Both the position numbers and the translations under genes were made by a program. DNA of 64,000 bases, from assembly GCF_000719335.1 (NCBI RefSeq), contig NZ_JOGB01000013.1, positions 1-64,000 of the forward strand, in the 5' to 3' direction. Each line of letters begins with the position of its first letter. Positions within the stretch are counted from its first letter, which is position 1. This DNA comes from Streptomyces sp. NRRL S-87. Lineage in GTDB: Bacteria > Actinomycetota > Actinomycetes > Streptomycetales > Streptomycetaceae. The notes beneath the pieces are model-generated. The model was not told the DNA's origin. It ran no database searches and was given only the letters and a program-made list of their open reading frames with translations. This document shows positions 25,805-34,976 of this stretch, in pieces.

Positions 25805-26815
25805 ATGCCCGGAAAGGGTAAGCACCGCCGCCCGAAGTCCAGCCCGATCGCCCGGGGCTTCGCCGCCGCCGGCACCGGCGGCGCCGCACTCGCGCTGCCG
25901 CTGATCGGCGCCGCGGGCGCCCACGCGGCGGCCCCCGCCGCCGCTCCGGCCGCCGCTCGCGCGACGCAGGGCGCGGCCGTGTCGGCCGCCGCCCCCGCGG
26001 CCGCGACGGCTCCGGCCGCGGCCCGGTCGACGTACACCGTCGTCCCCGGCGACTGCCTCTCGGAGATCGCCGCCGAGCACCACGTGGCGGGCGGCTGGCA
26101 GAAGCTGTACGCCGACAACCGCCGGGCCGTCGGCGGTGACCCGTCCCTGATCCACCCCGGCCTGAAGCTCAGCCTGACCGGCCGGGGTGCTGCGCCGGAG
26201 TCTCCCGCCGGGCACGAGGCCGGCGCCGCGCGCAAGGCCGGCGCCGGGTCGAAGGCCGGCGCCGGGTCGGGCGCCGGTGTCCAGGCCGCGCCGAAGAAGG
26301 CCCCGGCCGCCGCGCAGCGGTCCGCCGCCCCGCAGACCGCCAGCCGCTCCGCCGCCCGTCCGGCCGCCGCGCCGGCGTCCGCAGCCGCCGCGGCCGCCGT
26401 GGCAGCCGCCCCGAGCTTCGTGGTCCCGGTCAGTGCAGCGATCACCACCCCGTACCACCTGGGCGGCAGCATGTGGTCCAGCGGCTACCACACCGGCGTC
26501 GACTTCGCGGTCGGTACCGGCACGTCCGTCCACGCCGTGGGTGCGGGCACGGTGGTGTCCGCCGGCTGGGCGGGCGCGTACGGCAACGAGGTGATCATCC
26601 GGCACGCCGACGGCCGCTACTCGCAGTACGGCCACCTGTCGTCGCTGAGCGTCTCGGCCGGCCAGACCGTCCGCGTCGGCGAGGTCATCGGCCTCTCGGG
26701 CTCCACGGGCAACTCCACCGGCCCGCACCTGCACTTCGAGATCCGCACCGGCCCCAGCTACGGCCAGGACGTGGACCCGCTGGCCTACCTGCGGGCCAAG
26801 GGCGTCAACGTCTGA
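25805..26815 (+). CDS. secreted LysM and M23 family metallopeptidase
   Basis: A 336-residue cell-wall hydrolase. The N-terminal signal peptide has a basic start, then a hydrophobic Ala-rich core ending near AHAA (residue ~42). A LysM peptidoglycan-binding domain (TYTVVPGDCLSEIAAEH) lies at about 76-128, an Ala/Lys-rich linker at 130-205, and an M23 domain at about 210-330. Zinc ligands are visible in YHTGVDFAVG and HLHFEIRTG. It cleaves peptidoglycan cross-bridges or stems outside the cell. The preceding ydaO-type riboswitch indicates control by cyclic di-AMP. Confidence 0.95.
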   Translation: MPGKGKHRRPKSSPIARGFAAAGTGGAALALPLIGAAGAHAAAPAAAPAAARATQGAAVSAAAPAAATAPAAARSTYTVVPGDCLSEIAAEHHVAGGWQKLYADNRRAVGGDPSLIHPGLKLSLTGRGAAPESPAGHEAGAARKAGAGSKAGAGSGAGVQAAPKKAPAAAQRSAAPQTASRSAARPAAAPASAAAAAAVAAAPSFVVPVSAAITTPYHLGGSMWSSGYHTGVDFAVGTGTSVHAVGAGTVVSAGWAGAYGNEVIIRHADGRYSQYGHLSSLSVSAGQTVRVGEVIGLSGSTGNSTGPHLHFEIRTGPSYGQDVDPLAYLRAKGVNV

Positions 26816-26839
26816 GCCGCGTCCAGGGGGTGGGGGGCG

Positions 26840-26882
26840 AGCGGCGGGGTCGGCACCGAGGAGGGGTGCCGGCTCCGCCGCT
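26840..26882 (+). terminator. hairpin terminator after M23 peptidase
   Basis: AGCGGCGG (26840-26847) pairs with CCGCCGCT (26875-26882), and CGGCACC (26851-26857) with GGTGCCG (26865-26871). Together they form one long stem with a 3-base internal loop, 25 bases after the stop. A 22-base imperfect direct repeat follows at 26940-26983. Confidence 0.75.
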
Positions 26883-27104
26883 CGGTGCGTTGCGCGGGTC
26901 CGAGTGCCGCGTCGGTCCGGTGGTCCGGTTCCCTCGGCGGGTTCCGTGCGCCGGCGTTGGGGGTTCCGTGTGCCGGCGTTCGGGGATGCGGGTTCGGTCA
27001 CGGCGTAGCTTTCCGGCCAAACTGACCGGGTGGTCCATATCACCCTGCGTCAACCCCTCCTTACGGTCGCGTAGGTCACATCCTTCGGTGGAGGATGTCG
27101 TCCC

Positions 27105-27917
27105 GTGGCAGGCGATTCGACACCATCAGCAGCTCCGGCACCCGTAACCCCCCTCCCTCCCATCGGCTCCTACGCGGCCGTCGGCGACAGCTTCACCGAG
27201 GGCGTCGGCGACCCCGGACCCGACGGCGCCTTCGTCGGCTGGGCCGACCGGCTGGCCGTACTCCTGGCCGACCGGCTCCCCGAGCACGAGTTCCGGTACG
27301 CCAACCTCGCCGTCCGCGGCCGGCTCCTCGACCAGATCGTGGCCGAACAGCTCCCGCGGGCCAAGGAGCTCGCCCCCGAGCTCGTCACCTTCTGTGCGGG
27401 CGGCAACGACATCATCCGGCCGGGCAGCGACCCCGACGCGGTCGCCGAGCGCTTCGAGGCGGCCGTGGCCGACCTCGTGGGCGTGGTCCCGACCGTGATG
27501 ATCACCACGGGCTTCGACACCCGCGGCGTACCCGTCCTGCGCCACCTGCGCGGCAAGGTCGCCACGTACACCGCGCACGTCCGGGCCATCGCCGACCGCT
27601 ACGGCTGCCCGGTCCTCGACCTGTGGTCGCTCAAGTCCGTCCAGGACCGGCGCGCTTGGGACGACGACCGGCTCCACCTCTCGCCGGAGGGCCACACCCG
27701 GGTCGCGCTGCGGGCCGCCCAGGTCCTCGGGCTGGAGGTGCCGGCCGACCCCGACCAGCCCTGGCCGCCGGAGCAGCCGCGCGGTTCCGCCGAGGTCACC
27801 CGGGACAACATCCAGTGGGCGCGCGAGCACCTGGTGCCGTGGATCGGGCGCCGACTGCGCGGCGAGTCCTCGGGCGACAACGTGGAGCCGAAGCGCCCGG
27901 ATCTGCTGCCGCTGTAG
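27105..27917 (+). CDS. SGNH/GDSL-family hydrolase
   Basis: A 270-residue esterase/acyltransferase-fold protein. GDSFTEGVGDP is block I with the catalytic Ser, GGNDIIRPG is block III, and DDRLHLSPEGH is block V with the catalytic Asp and His. There is no signal peptide. GTG at 27105 follows GTGGAGGATGTCGTCC. Substrate unknown; this family deacylates lipids, glycans or small esters. Confidence 0.9.
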   Translation: MAGDSTPSAAPAPVTPLPPIGSYAAVGDSFTEGVGDPGPDGAFVGWADRLAVLLADRLPEHEFRYANLAVRGRLLDQIVAEQLPRAKELAPELVTFCAGGNDIIRPGSDPDAVAERFEAAVADLVGVVPTVMITTGFDTRGVPVLRHLRGKVATYTAHVRAIADRYGCPVLDLWSLKSVQDRRAWDDDRLHLSPEGHTRVALRAAQVLGLEVPADPDQPWPPEQPRGSAEVTRDNIQWAREHLVPWIGRRLRGESSGDNVEPKRPDLLPL

Positions 27918-27928
27918 ACACTGCGGAG

Positions 27929-27961
27929 GGGCCGGTCCGGTGGGGTTCGGTGCCGGCCCCG
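27929..27961 (+). terminator. hairpin after SGNH hydrolase
   Basis: GGGGCCGG (27929-27936) and CCGGCCCC (27954-27961) form a perfect 8-bp stem 12 bases after the stop. The rest of the 312-base gap to the next gene is G-rich, with loosely repeated GGTCCGGTGG and GGTTCGGTGCC words and no supported gene. Confidence 0.6.
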
Positions 27962-28229
27962 GGGGAAGGGGGCGGCACTGGCGGGGTCCGGTGGCGGCCC
28001 GGCGGGTTCGGTGCCACCCGGCCGGGTCAAACGTGCTGTTCCGACCGGGCGAACGTGCCGGGGCGGGCCGGGCGGCCGGCATGACCGCCCCGGCCGGGGG
28101 GAACGGCCACCGTGATCCGGACGACAGGATTCCCGGCGGCTGGAATCCTTGGGCCGGGTCCCGCGTTGGGAAGGGCAGAGATACCCCGTCCACCCGCTCT
28201 CACCAGCACCCGTCGTCCCAGGAGGCGCC

Positions 28230-29497
28230 TTGTCCGGCTCACGTTCCCTGCGAGCAGGGCTGCGCTCACTGCGGCCCGAGGCCTTCGGCGCGGATCCGTC
28301 CGGCGAACGGCTGGAGCGCATCCGCCGCTCGCCGAACTTCGCCGACGGCGTCTTCCAGAACCCGCTCGGCGCCCGGCGCGGCCCCTCCGGCTCCATGCTG
28401 GAGTTCGCCAAGGTCTACTTCCGCAAGGAGGAACGGGTCCGGCGCGCCCCGCGGGCACCGATCCCGGTCCACCCGACCACGCTCGCCGACATCGCCCGGC
28501 CTCCGGCCTCCGGCCTGCGGCTGACCTGGATGGGCCACTCCAGCGTGCTCACCGAGATCGACGGGCGCCGGGTGCTCTTCGACCCGGTCTGGGGCGATCG
28601 TTGCTCCCCGTTCCCCTTCGCGGGCCCCAAGCGCCTGCATCCCGTGCCCGTACCGCTGGCCGCCCTCGGTCCGGTGGACGTCGTCGTGATCTCCCACGAC
28701 CACTACGACCACCTCGACCTGCCGACGATCAAGGCGCTGGCCGCCACCGACACGGTCTTCGCCGTGCCGCTGGGCGTCGGGGCGCACCTGGAGCACTGGG
28801 GCGTGCCCGCGGACCGGATCCGCGAGCTGGACTGGAACGAGACGACCAAAATCGCCGGGTTGTCGCTGACGGCCACCCCGGCCCGCCACTTCTGCGGCCG
28901 CGGCCTGCGCAACACCCAGCACACCCTTTGGGCGTCCTGGGTGGTCGCCGGCCCCGAGCACCGCGTCTACCACAGCGGCGACACCGGGTACTTCCCCGGC
29001 TTCCAGGACATCGGCGCCGAGCACGGCCCCTTCGACGCCACGATGATCCAGATCGGTGCGTACAGCGAGTGGTGGCCGGACATCCACATGACGCCGGCCG
29101 AGGGCATGCGCGCCCACCTCGACCTCCAGGGCGGGCGCCCGCACGGCGTCCTGCTCCCGATCCACTGGGGCACCTTCAACCTGGCCCCGCACGCCTGGGC
29201 GGAGCCCGGCGAGTGGTCGGCGGACGCGGGCGAGGAGGCCGGCCAGACCGTGGCCGCACCCCGCCCGGGCGAGCCGTTCGAGCCCGCCGGCACGGTACCC
29301 GTGGACCCCTGGTGGCGCGCGTCTTCTGCGCCGATCGCACGTCCCTGGCGTGGCCCGGCGGCCGCGGCGGGCGATGGCGCCGTCGCGGCTGCCACGGCTG
29401 TGGGGGATGCCGCAGCTGTCGAGTCCGTCGAGCGTCGTGGGCCCGTCGAGCCGGGCAAGCCTTCGAGTCCGATCTGGACCTCGCGGGCGATCGCTGA
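28230..29497 (+). CDS. MBL-fold (UlaG/NAPE-PLD-like) metal-dependent hydrolase, probable frameshift near 3' end
   Basis: A metallo-beta-lactamase-fold protein of about 422 residues. Metal ligands are HDHYDHLD, PARHF and VYHSGDTGY, ending with LPIHWGTFNL, the pattern of NAPE-PLD/UlaG-like hydrolases. TTG at 28230 lies 4 bases after AGGAGG. The frame does not stop where it should. At about 29459 one G appears to be missing: shifting by one base gives GKAFESDLDLAGDR and a TGA at 29495-29497, five bases before the convergent gene. Unshifted, the frame reads on to 31475 through Arg/Pro-rich antisense sequence. A real mutation and a sequencing error are both possible. Confidence 0.75.
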
Positions 29498-29502
29498 CCG
29501 GA

Positions 29503-30075
29503 TCAGCGCTCGGTCGGCTCCGCATCGATCACGTGCATCGCGGCCTCCTCGGCCGAGGCCGCGCCGCCGTCGATGCCGGTGTCGTGGGCCAGTAGCGAGA
29601 TGTGGCGCGACGGGTACGGTTCGTCGGCCTGGGCGATCCGGCCGGCCCGTGCCCGGCCCGCGGTCGAGGCGTCGCCGTCCGGGTCGCCGGAGACGTCTTC
29701 GCCCGGCTCCCGGCCGGCGGCGTCCGCGGCCCGACCGGCATCACCCACGGCGTCGGCGTCCGCAGCCAGGTCGTCGTCCGGGGCGGTCTCGGACCTCCGG
29801 GCCGCGCCGCCCTCCGGCTCGCCCGGGGGCTCGGGCTCCTCCTCGGCCAGCCGTTGGTCGAGTGTCTCGCCGGTCCGCTGTTCGGCGGCGGTGGTGCCGT
29901 GGCGAGTGGCCGCCACGGGCCGGTCGGGCGGCGAGTAGCCGCTGTCGAGGGTGGCGTCGAGGTCCGGCTCGCCGAGGGCGTTCTCCATGTCCGGCTGCGC
30001 CTCGGAGGGCTCCGCGTCCGTCTGGGGCTGGTAGACGCCGTCGCCCAGTGCTTCGGTGTCGCGCGTCTCGTCCAT
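29503..30075 (-). CDS. DUF5709-family protein
   Basis: A 190-residue hydrophilic, acidic protein without membrane segments. The conserved part is LDSGYSPPDRPVAATRHGTTAAEQRTGETLDQRLAEEEPE in the N-terminal half (split here into the YSPPDRP and TLDQRL motifs), characteristic of DUF5709. The C-terminal part includes RHISLLAHDTGIDGGAAS. ATG 30075 is well defined. Function unknown; the family is widespread in Streptomyces. It is antisense to the run-on reading frame of the neighbouring MBL gene. Confidence 0.85.
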   Translation of the reverse strand: MDETRDTEALGDGVYQPQTDAEPSEAQPDMENALGEPDLDATLDSGYSPPDRPVAATRHGTTAAEQRTGETLDQRLAEEEPEPPGEPEGGAARRSETAPDDDLAADADAVGDAGRAADAAGREPGEDVSGDPDGDASTAGRARAGRIAQADEPYPSRHISLLAHDTGIDGGAASAEEAAMHVIDAEPTER

Positions 30076-30227
30076 GGCCTGCGGTTACCCGGGATCGGGG
30101 GTGGTACTCCCGGGCTGGTGCGGGGGCCGCTTCGAGGGGCTGCGTTTCGGGCGGTCGGGGAGCGCATGGTCTCGGGCTACCGGGGGGCGGGGTCCGGTGG
30201 TGGCCGGGCGGTGTCGATGATGGGGGC

Positions 30228-31475
30228 GTGCTGTCCGAGTTCCTGTCCGTCGCCGCGCTCGTCGTGGTGCTGGTGTGCGCCGTCGTCCGTCCGTTCCGCT
30301 GGCCGGAGGCGGCCTTCGCGCTGCCCGCTGCCGGGGTCGTGATCGCCACGGGGGCCGTCCCGCTCGCCGCGGTGGGTGAGGAGGCGGCGCGGCTCGGGCC
30401 GGTGATCGGGTTCCTGGCCGCGGTGCTCGTCCTCGCGAAGCTCTGCGACGACGAGGGACTCTTCCACGCCTGCGGCACCTGGATGGCCCGGTGGGCGCAC
30501 CACCGGCCGCGGCGGCTGCTGGGGGCCGTCTTCGCGCTTGCCTCGGTGATCACGGCCGTGCTGAGCCTGGACGCCACCGTGGTCCTGCTCACGCCCGTCG
30601 TCTTCGCCACGGCCGCCCGCATGGGCGCCCGGCCGAAGCCCCACGTGTACGCCGGCGCCCACCTGTCGAACACCGCGTCCCTGCTGCTGCCGGTGTCCAA
30701 CCTGACGAACCTGCTCGCCTTCACCGCCACCGGCCTGACCTTCACCCGCTTCGCGCTGCTGATGACGCTGCCCTGGCTGGCCGCCCTCGCCGTCGAGTAC
30801 GTCGTCTTCCGCCGCTTCTTCGCCGCGGACCTCGATGCGGGGGCCGTGCCGGTGGCGGCCGAGGAGCCGCCGGAGCTGCCGCTGTTCGCGCTGGTGACCG
30901 TGGCCGCGACGTTGGCCGGGTTCGCGGTGGCCTCCGCCACCGGGGTGGACCCCGCGTGGGCGGCGGCCGCAGGGGCCGCGGTGCTGGCCGTGCGGGCCCT
31001 CGCCCGGCGGCACACGACACCGCTCGCGATCGTGCGGTCGGCCTCCGTGCCGTTCCTCGCGTTCGTACTGGCCCTCGGCGTCGTCGTACGGGCGGTGGTC
31101 GACAACGGTCTGGGCGACGCCCTCGACCACGTCCTCCCCGACGGCACGGCCCTGCCGGCGCTGCTCGGTACGGCCGCGCTGGCGGCGCTGCTCGCGAACC
31201 TGATCAACAACCTGCCGGCGGTGCTGGCCCTCGTGCCGCTCGCGGCCCCGGCCGGTCCGGGCGCGGTGCTGGCGGTCCTGCTGGGCGTCAACATCGGCCC
31301 CAACCTCACGTACGCCGGCTCCCTGGCCACCCTCCTGTGGCGGAGCATCGCCCACCATCACGACCACGACGTCGACCTGAGGGAGTTCAGCCTCCTCGGA
31401 CTGCTCACCGTGCCCGCCGCCCTGCTCGCCGCGACCCTGGCCCTGTGGCTGTCGCTGCAGGTCCTCGGCACCTGA
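30228..31475 (+). CDS. SLC13/ArsB-NhaD-like membrane transporter
   Basis: A 415-residue protein with about 10-11 hydrophobic segments. The hairpin-type motifs LSLDATVVLLTPVVF and LANLINNLPAVLALVPLA, and NIGPNLTYAGSLATLLW, mark the ion-transporter superfamily that includes ArsB, NhaD and SLC13 carriers. The probable role is export or symport of an anion; arsenite is possible, but there are no ars genes nearby. GTG at 30228 is the first plausible start after the antisense DUF5709 gene; the frame is open far upstream only because of the MBL run-on. Confidence 0.85.
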   Translation: MLSEFLSVAALVVVLVCAVVRPFRWPEAAFALPAAGVVIATGAVPLAAVGEEAARLGPVIGFLAAVLVLAKLCDDEGLFHACGTWMARWAHHRPRRLLGAVFALASVITAVLSLDATVVLLTPVVFATAARMGARPKPHVYAGAHLSNTASLLLPVSNLTNLLAFTATGLTFTRFALLMTLPWLAALAVEYVVFRRFFAADLDAGAVPVAAEEPPELPLFALVTVAATLAGFAVASATGVDPAWAAAAGAAVLAVRALARRHTTPLAIVRSASVPFLAFVLALGVVVRAVVDNGLGDALDHVLPDGTALPALLGTAALAALLANLINNLPAVLALVPLAAPAGPGAVLAVLLGVNIGPNLTYAGSLATLLWRSIAHHHDHDVDLREFSLLGLLTVPAALLAATLALWLSLQVLGT

Positions 31476-31485
31476 CCGCCGGCGG

Positions 31486-32451
31486 TCAGAGGTCGCGCAG
31501 GGCGGGGAGCAGCTTGGCGGCGGCCCAGTCGAGGAACGGCTCCTGGTGGTCGCCGCCGATCTGGACCAGGGCGACCTCCGTGAAGCCGGCGTCCACGTAC
31601 GGCCGTACCGCCGCCGCCACCGCGTCCACGTCGTCCCCGCACGGCACGGTCCCGGCCACGTCGGCGGGGCGCGTGTGGCGCGTCGCCGCGGCGAAGGCCG
31701 CCGTCCCGGGCAGCTCGGCGTTGACCTCCCAGCCGCCCAGGGCCCATCGGAACTGCTCGTGGGCGCGCGCCACCGCCGCCTCGCGGTCCGGGTCGTAGCA
31801 GACCGGGACCTGGCCGACGCACGGTTTGCCGGCGCCGCCGTGCGTGCCGAAGGCCGCGACGAGTTCGCGCGAGGGCTCGACGGCGACGAGCAGGTCCCCG
31901 TACCGGCCCGCGATCTCGCACGACCGGTCCCCGGAGACCGCGATCCCGATCGGGGGCGGCTCGTCGGGCAGGTCCCAGAGCTTGGCGTTCTCGACGTCGA
32001 AGTGCGGGCCGTGGTGGCTGACGGCTCCGCCGTCGAAGAGCGCGCGGATGATCCCCACGGCCTCCTCGAGCATGTCCAGCCGGACGTGGGCGGCGGGCCA
32101 GCCGGCTCCGACGACGTGCTCGTTCAGGTTCTCGCCCGAGCCGAGCCCGAGGCGGAACCGCCCGCCGGACAGGAGCTGCACCGTGGCGGCCTTCTGGGCC
32201 ACCACGGCGGGGTGGTAGCGGAACGTCGGGCAGGTCACGTACGTCATCAGCGGGATCCGGTCGGTGGCCTGGGCGGCGGCGCCGAGGACGCTCCACGCGT
32301 ACGGCGAGTGCCCCTGGGATTCCAGCCAGGGGAAGTAGTGGTCCGAGACGACGGAGAAGTCGAACCCCGCCCGCTCCGCGCCCACCACGTGGTCCACCAG
32401 CTCCCGCGGCCCGGACTGCTCGGTCATCATCGTGTATCCGATTCGCACCAT
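31486..32451 (-). CDS. LLM-class F420-dependent oxidoreductase
   Basis: A 321-residue luciferase-like TIM-barrel enzyme. YTMMTEQSGPRELVDHVVGAER starts the barrel, SDHYFPW and LMTYVTCPTFRYHPAVVAQKAAT follow, and LGLGSGENLNEHVVG marks the F420-binding subgroup (glucose-6-phosphate dehydrogenase-like). It uses reduced deazaflavin F420. The stop lies 10 bases from the convergent transporter stop. Substrate unknown. Confidence 0.9.
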   Translation of the reverse strand: MVRIGYTMMTEQSGPRELVDHVVGAERAGFDFSVVSDHYFPWLESQGHSPYAWSVLGAAAQATDRIPLMTYVTCPTFRYHPAVVAQKAATVQLLSGGRFRLGLGSGENLNEHVVGAGWPAAHVRLDMLEEAVGIIRALFDGGAVSHHGPHFDVENAKLWDLPDEPPPIGIAVSGDRSCEIAGRYGDLLVAVEPSRELVAAFGTHGGAGKPCVGQVPVCYDPDREAAVARAHEQFRWALGGWEVNAELPGTAAFAAATRHTRPADVAGTVPCGDDVDAVAAAVRPYVDAGFTEVALVQIGGDHQEPFLDWAAAKLLPALRDL

Positions 32452-32538
32452 GCCCCGCGGCTGCCCCCTCCGGCGCCCCGGAACCCGGGTGTGGGCGATC
32501 CCGCGGGCACGAAGAGCCGGTCCCGGGGCCGCGCGGGC

Positions 32539-33075
32539 TCAGGTCGCGGCGAACGCGTCGACGACCTTGTCCAGCAGCGGCCGGTGCGGCTGCCGGGGCG
32601 CCTGCTCCCGCACCTCGGCCATGCGGGCGCCGACGGCCTGCAGCTCCTTGCGGCCGACGGCCCGGCGCACCTGCGGGAACCACCCGTCCTCCTCCATTTC
32701 CATGTGCCGCTCGACGGCCGCCATCAGCACCCGCGTCTTGGCGCCGTACGCCTCGTCGCCGGCGTCCATCCCGCTCAGCTCGCGCGCCAGTACGTCCGCC
32801 ACGTGGTGCTCCTCGTGGAGCTCCAGCAGGGTCTCCTGGGTGTCCGGGGCCAGCCGGCGCACCCGCGGGTACACGACCTCCTCGTCCAGGAAGGTGTGCA
32901 CGGTGAGCAGGTGCAGGAACTCCTCGACCGCCTGCGCCTCGGCGCGCGGGTCGGCGGCCGTGCGGCGGGTGCCGGGGGGTGCGGACGGCCCGCCGTCCGC
33001 CGACCGGTAGTCGCGGATCAGTCTGCGCAGCCGCTTGTGGTCGTCCCTGAGCATCACGATCGCGTCCGTGGACAT
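32539..33075 (-). CDS. hemerythrin/HHE-domain protein
   Basis: A 178-residue four-helix protein. Diiron-site ligands are visible in DDHKRLRRL, HTFLDEEVVYP, LHEEHHVAD and VERHMEMEEDGWFP. HHE proteins bind oxygen, nitric oxide or iron and often serve stress responses. ATG 33075. The 273-base region upstream (33076-33348) carries repeated TGCGTACG words around 33242-33272 and presumably the divergent promoters; nothing else is evident. Confidence 0.9.
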   Translation of the reverse strand: MSTDAIVMLRDDHKRLRRLIRDYRSADGGPSAPPGTRRTAADPRAEAQAVEEFLHLLTVHTFLDEEVVYPRVRRLAPDTQETLLELHEEHHVADVLARELSGMDAGDEAYGAKTRVLMAAVERHMEMEEDGWFPQVRRAVGRKELQAVGARMAEVREQAPRQPHRPLLDKVVDAFAAT

Positions 33076-33348
33076 GGCGTGCTCCTGTGTCCTCGTGGGT
33101 CCGTGCGTTCTGCGGCCCGATGGCCTGCGACTGCCCGGTGGGCGGCCGGGCATGCCCGACGACCGGCCCGGCGCGGGGCCGATTCGCGGGGCCGGTCGCG
33201 GTGCGCGAGGCTGGGAGGACGCCACGGCGCGCGCATGCCGACGTGCGCGTGCGTACGAACCTGCGTACGTGCGTCCGTCCGCCGTACCGGTGCCGCGCGA
33301 CCACGGGCGGCCGGCGGACGGCGGCGCGGCGGAGGAAGGAGCGGTGCG

Positions 33349-33609
33349 ATGGACGACGTGCCCCAGGGCGGCGCGGGCGGCGCGCCCCTCGACGACGACA
33401 CCCCGCAGGACCGGCGCCGGCGGCCGCACGCCGGGCCCGATCCGGGCCGGGGCGGCGGCCCCACCCGCAGGGAGGCGGCCGAACGGCGGGAGGGTACCGA
33501 GCGGGAGACGCGGGAGACGCGGGAGACCGGGACGGAAGCGGGTGGGGACGCCCGCACTCCCGGCCCCGAGTCCCAGGAGCGGTCCGCCCGGCAGAGCCAC
33601 AGGAGTTGA
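33349..33609 (+). CDS. small hydrophilic protein, unknown function
   Basis: An 86-residue, highly charged, probably disordered protein (MDDVPQGGAGG start; a RETRETRETGTE run near the C terminus). The support is a strong ribosome-binding site GGAGGAAGGA 7 bases before the ATG and a clean terminator after the stop. No domain is recognised. Small charged proteins of this type are common beside stress genes in Streptomyces. Confidence 0.6.
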   Translation: MDDVPQGGAGGAPLDDDTPQDRRRRPHAGPDPGRGGGPTRREAAERREGTERETRETRETGTEAGGDARTPGPESQERSARQSHRS

Positions 33610-33650
33610 GGCGTTCGACGACTGCTCCCCCCCGCCCGGAGCGGCTCCAG

Positions 33651-33682
33651 GACGAGGAGCTGATCGGCTTCGGCTCCTCGTC
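33651..33682. terminator. terminator, 10-bp perfect stem
   Basis: GACGAGGAGC (33651-33660) pairs with GCTCCTCGTC (33673-33682), followed by TTCTCG. It lies between the convergent genes ending at 33609 and 33691. Confidence 0.85.
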
Positions 33683-33690
33683 TTCTCGCC

Positions 33691-34350
33691 CTAGCTCGCC
33701 GTTCGGCCGTCGGGGCGGGTGACCGTTCGGCGCCGCAGTCTCAGCGGGAGCAGGTACCAGCACAGGGCGAACCACACCATCACGGCGCCGACGATGACCG
33801 GCGCGAGGGGGTGGGGCAGGACGACGTCCAGGATCAGCAGCAGGGTGCAGGCGATCGTCAGGGCCAGCAGCAGGATCCCGCAGGCCATCATGCGGCCGGC
33901 GGCCTCCACGACCTCGTGCTTGCGCCGCAGGCCGTGCAGACAGCGGTGCAGGGCGACCGGCGCGACGAGGGCGGCGGTGGAGGAGGCCCCGAGGACGACG
34001 GTGACCACGTAGAGGCCGTACTCGAACGGGCTCAGCGTCTGGAACCGGGCCGTGAACGCGATGCTCAGCAGCAGCCCGAAGAGGATCTGGCCGCCGGTCT
34101 GCGCCACACGGGTCTCCTGGAGGATCTCCGCCCACCGGCGGTTCACCCGCTCCCGGGCGCTTTCGGGCGCGAGGGCCACGGCCCCCGCGGTCGACGCGGC
34201 GGGGGCGTGGGGCGGACGGGGCGCGGGTGCGGGCCGTCCGGGGCCCCCGGCACCCGAGGGGTCGGGCGGCGCGGGCGCGGGGGCCGGCAGCGGCGCGCCC
34301 GAGCCTCCTGCGGTGGTGGGAGTGGTCCTCTGGAACGGTGCGCTGGCCAT
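33691..34350 (-). CDS. DUF6328-type membrane protein
   Basis: A 219-residue protein. The first ~70 residues are a Pro/Ala-rich disordered segment. Then RWAEILQETRVAQTGGQILFG leads into four membrane helices (about 90-110, 120-140, 160-185, 190-208), with the tail RLRRRTVTRPDG cytoplasmic. The ETRVAQTG motif before the first helix is typical of the family I know as DUF6328. ATG 34350 follows GAGGAGGACGTC. Function unknown. Confidence 0.75.
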   Translation of the reverse strand: MASAPFQRTTPTTAGGSGAPLPAPAPAPPDPSGAGGPGRPAPAPRPPHAPAASTAGAVALAPESARERVNRRWAEILQETRVAQTGGQILFGLLLSIAFTARFQTLSPFEYGLYVVTVVLGASSTAALVAPVALHRCLHGLRRKHEVVEAAGRMMACGILLLALTIACTLLLILDVVLPHPLAPVIVGAVMVWFALCWYLLPLRLRRRTVTRPDGRTAS

Positions 34351-34518
34351 GACGTCCTCCTCGGGAAGGACGCGGATACCCGGCCGTTGGCGCGGCAATC
34401 AGGCGCCGGGCGCCGCCCCGGCACACGTACCTCCGCCTCGCGCCGCTCCGACACGCGGCGCCCCCGGCCGGACCGTCGAGGTCCGCCGGGGGCGCGCCGC
34501 TCATGGCCGTCGCCGGCC

Positions 34519-34674
34519 TCACCAGTAGTGCGTACGGCCGCCAACGGCGTGCCCGACCGCACCCAGCAGCCACAGCACCAGGCCGATCACGACCAGGATC
34601 ACGCCGATCGTCCACAGGAACGTGATCCCGGTCACGAAGCCGATGATCAGAAGAATGACGCCGAGGACAATCAT
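34519..34674 (-). CDS. small two-helix membrane protein (DUF6131-like)
   Basis: A 51-residue hydrophobic peptide with two membrane segments (MIVLGVILLIIGFVTGI and TIGVILVVIGLVLWLLGAV) and a short GGRTHYW tail. AAGGAGGTACTC before the ATG is a near-perfect ribosome-binding site. Such peptides are abundant in actinobacteria and have no known role. Confidence 0.8.
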   Translation of the reverse strand: MIVLGVILLIIGFVTGITFLWTIGVILVVIGLVLWLLGAVGHAVGGRTHYW

Positions 34675-34976
34675 GAGTACCTCCTTGTGCCTCTCGAACG
34701 GGGCAACGGATCGCGTGTACCACCGATCCGCCGGTCCATGCGTGGTCCGTGGCCGGTTCTTCCGCCCCGGTGCCGACGACCCGTTCGCGAAAGGCACCGC
34801 CGCAGCCGACGGGGCACCTGCTCGGGCCGCGGATTCGGGCCCCTCCCGGTTTCGGCCCGCGCCCGCGGGACAGACGCCGCATACGAGGAGGCGCCCGCCA
34901 GGAAGGCCGCCCGCGCCCCCGCAGCCCGCAGAGCGGGCGGTGGCGCCTCCCACCGACGACAGGAAGCAGCAGGCCG
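34675..34976. other. divergent intergenic region
   Basis: A 302-base gap between the small membrane protein and the gvp-linked small ORF. It contains a 7-bp inverted repeat CGGATCG/CGATCCG (34707-34713 with 34724-34730) that could flank the leftward promoter. The rest is unremarkable GC-rich sequence; the frame open from 34749 is not conserved-looking. Confidence 0.45.
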
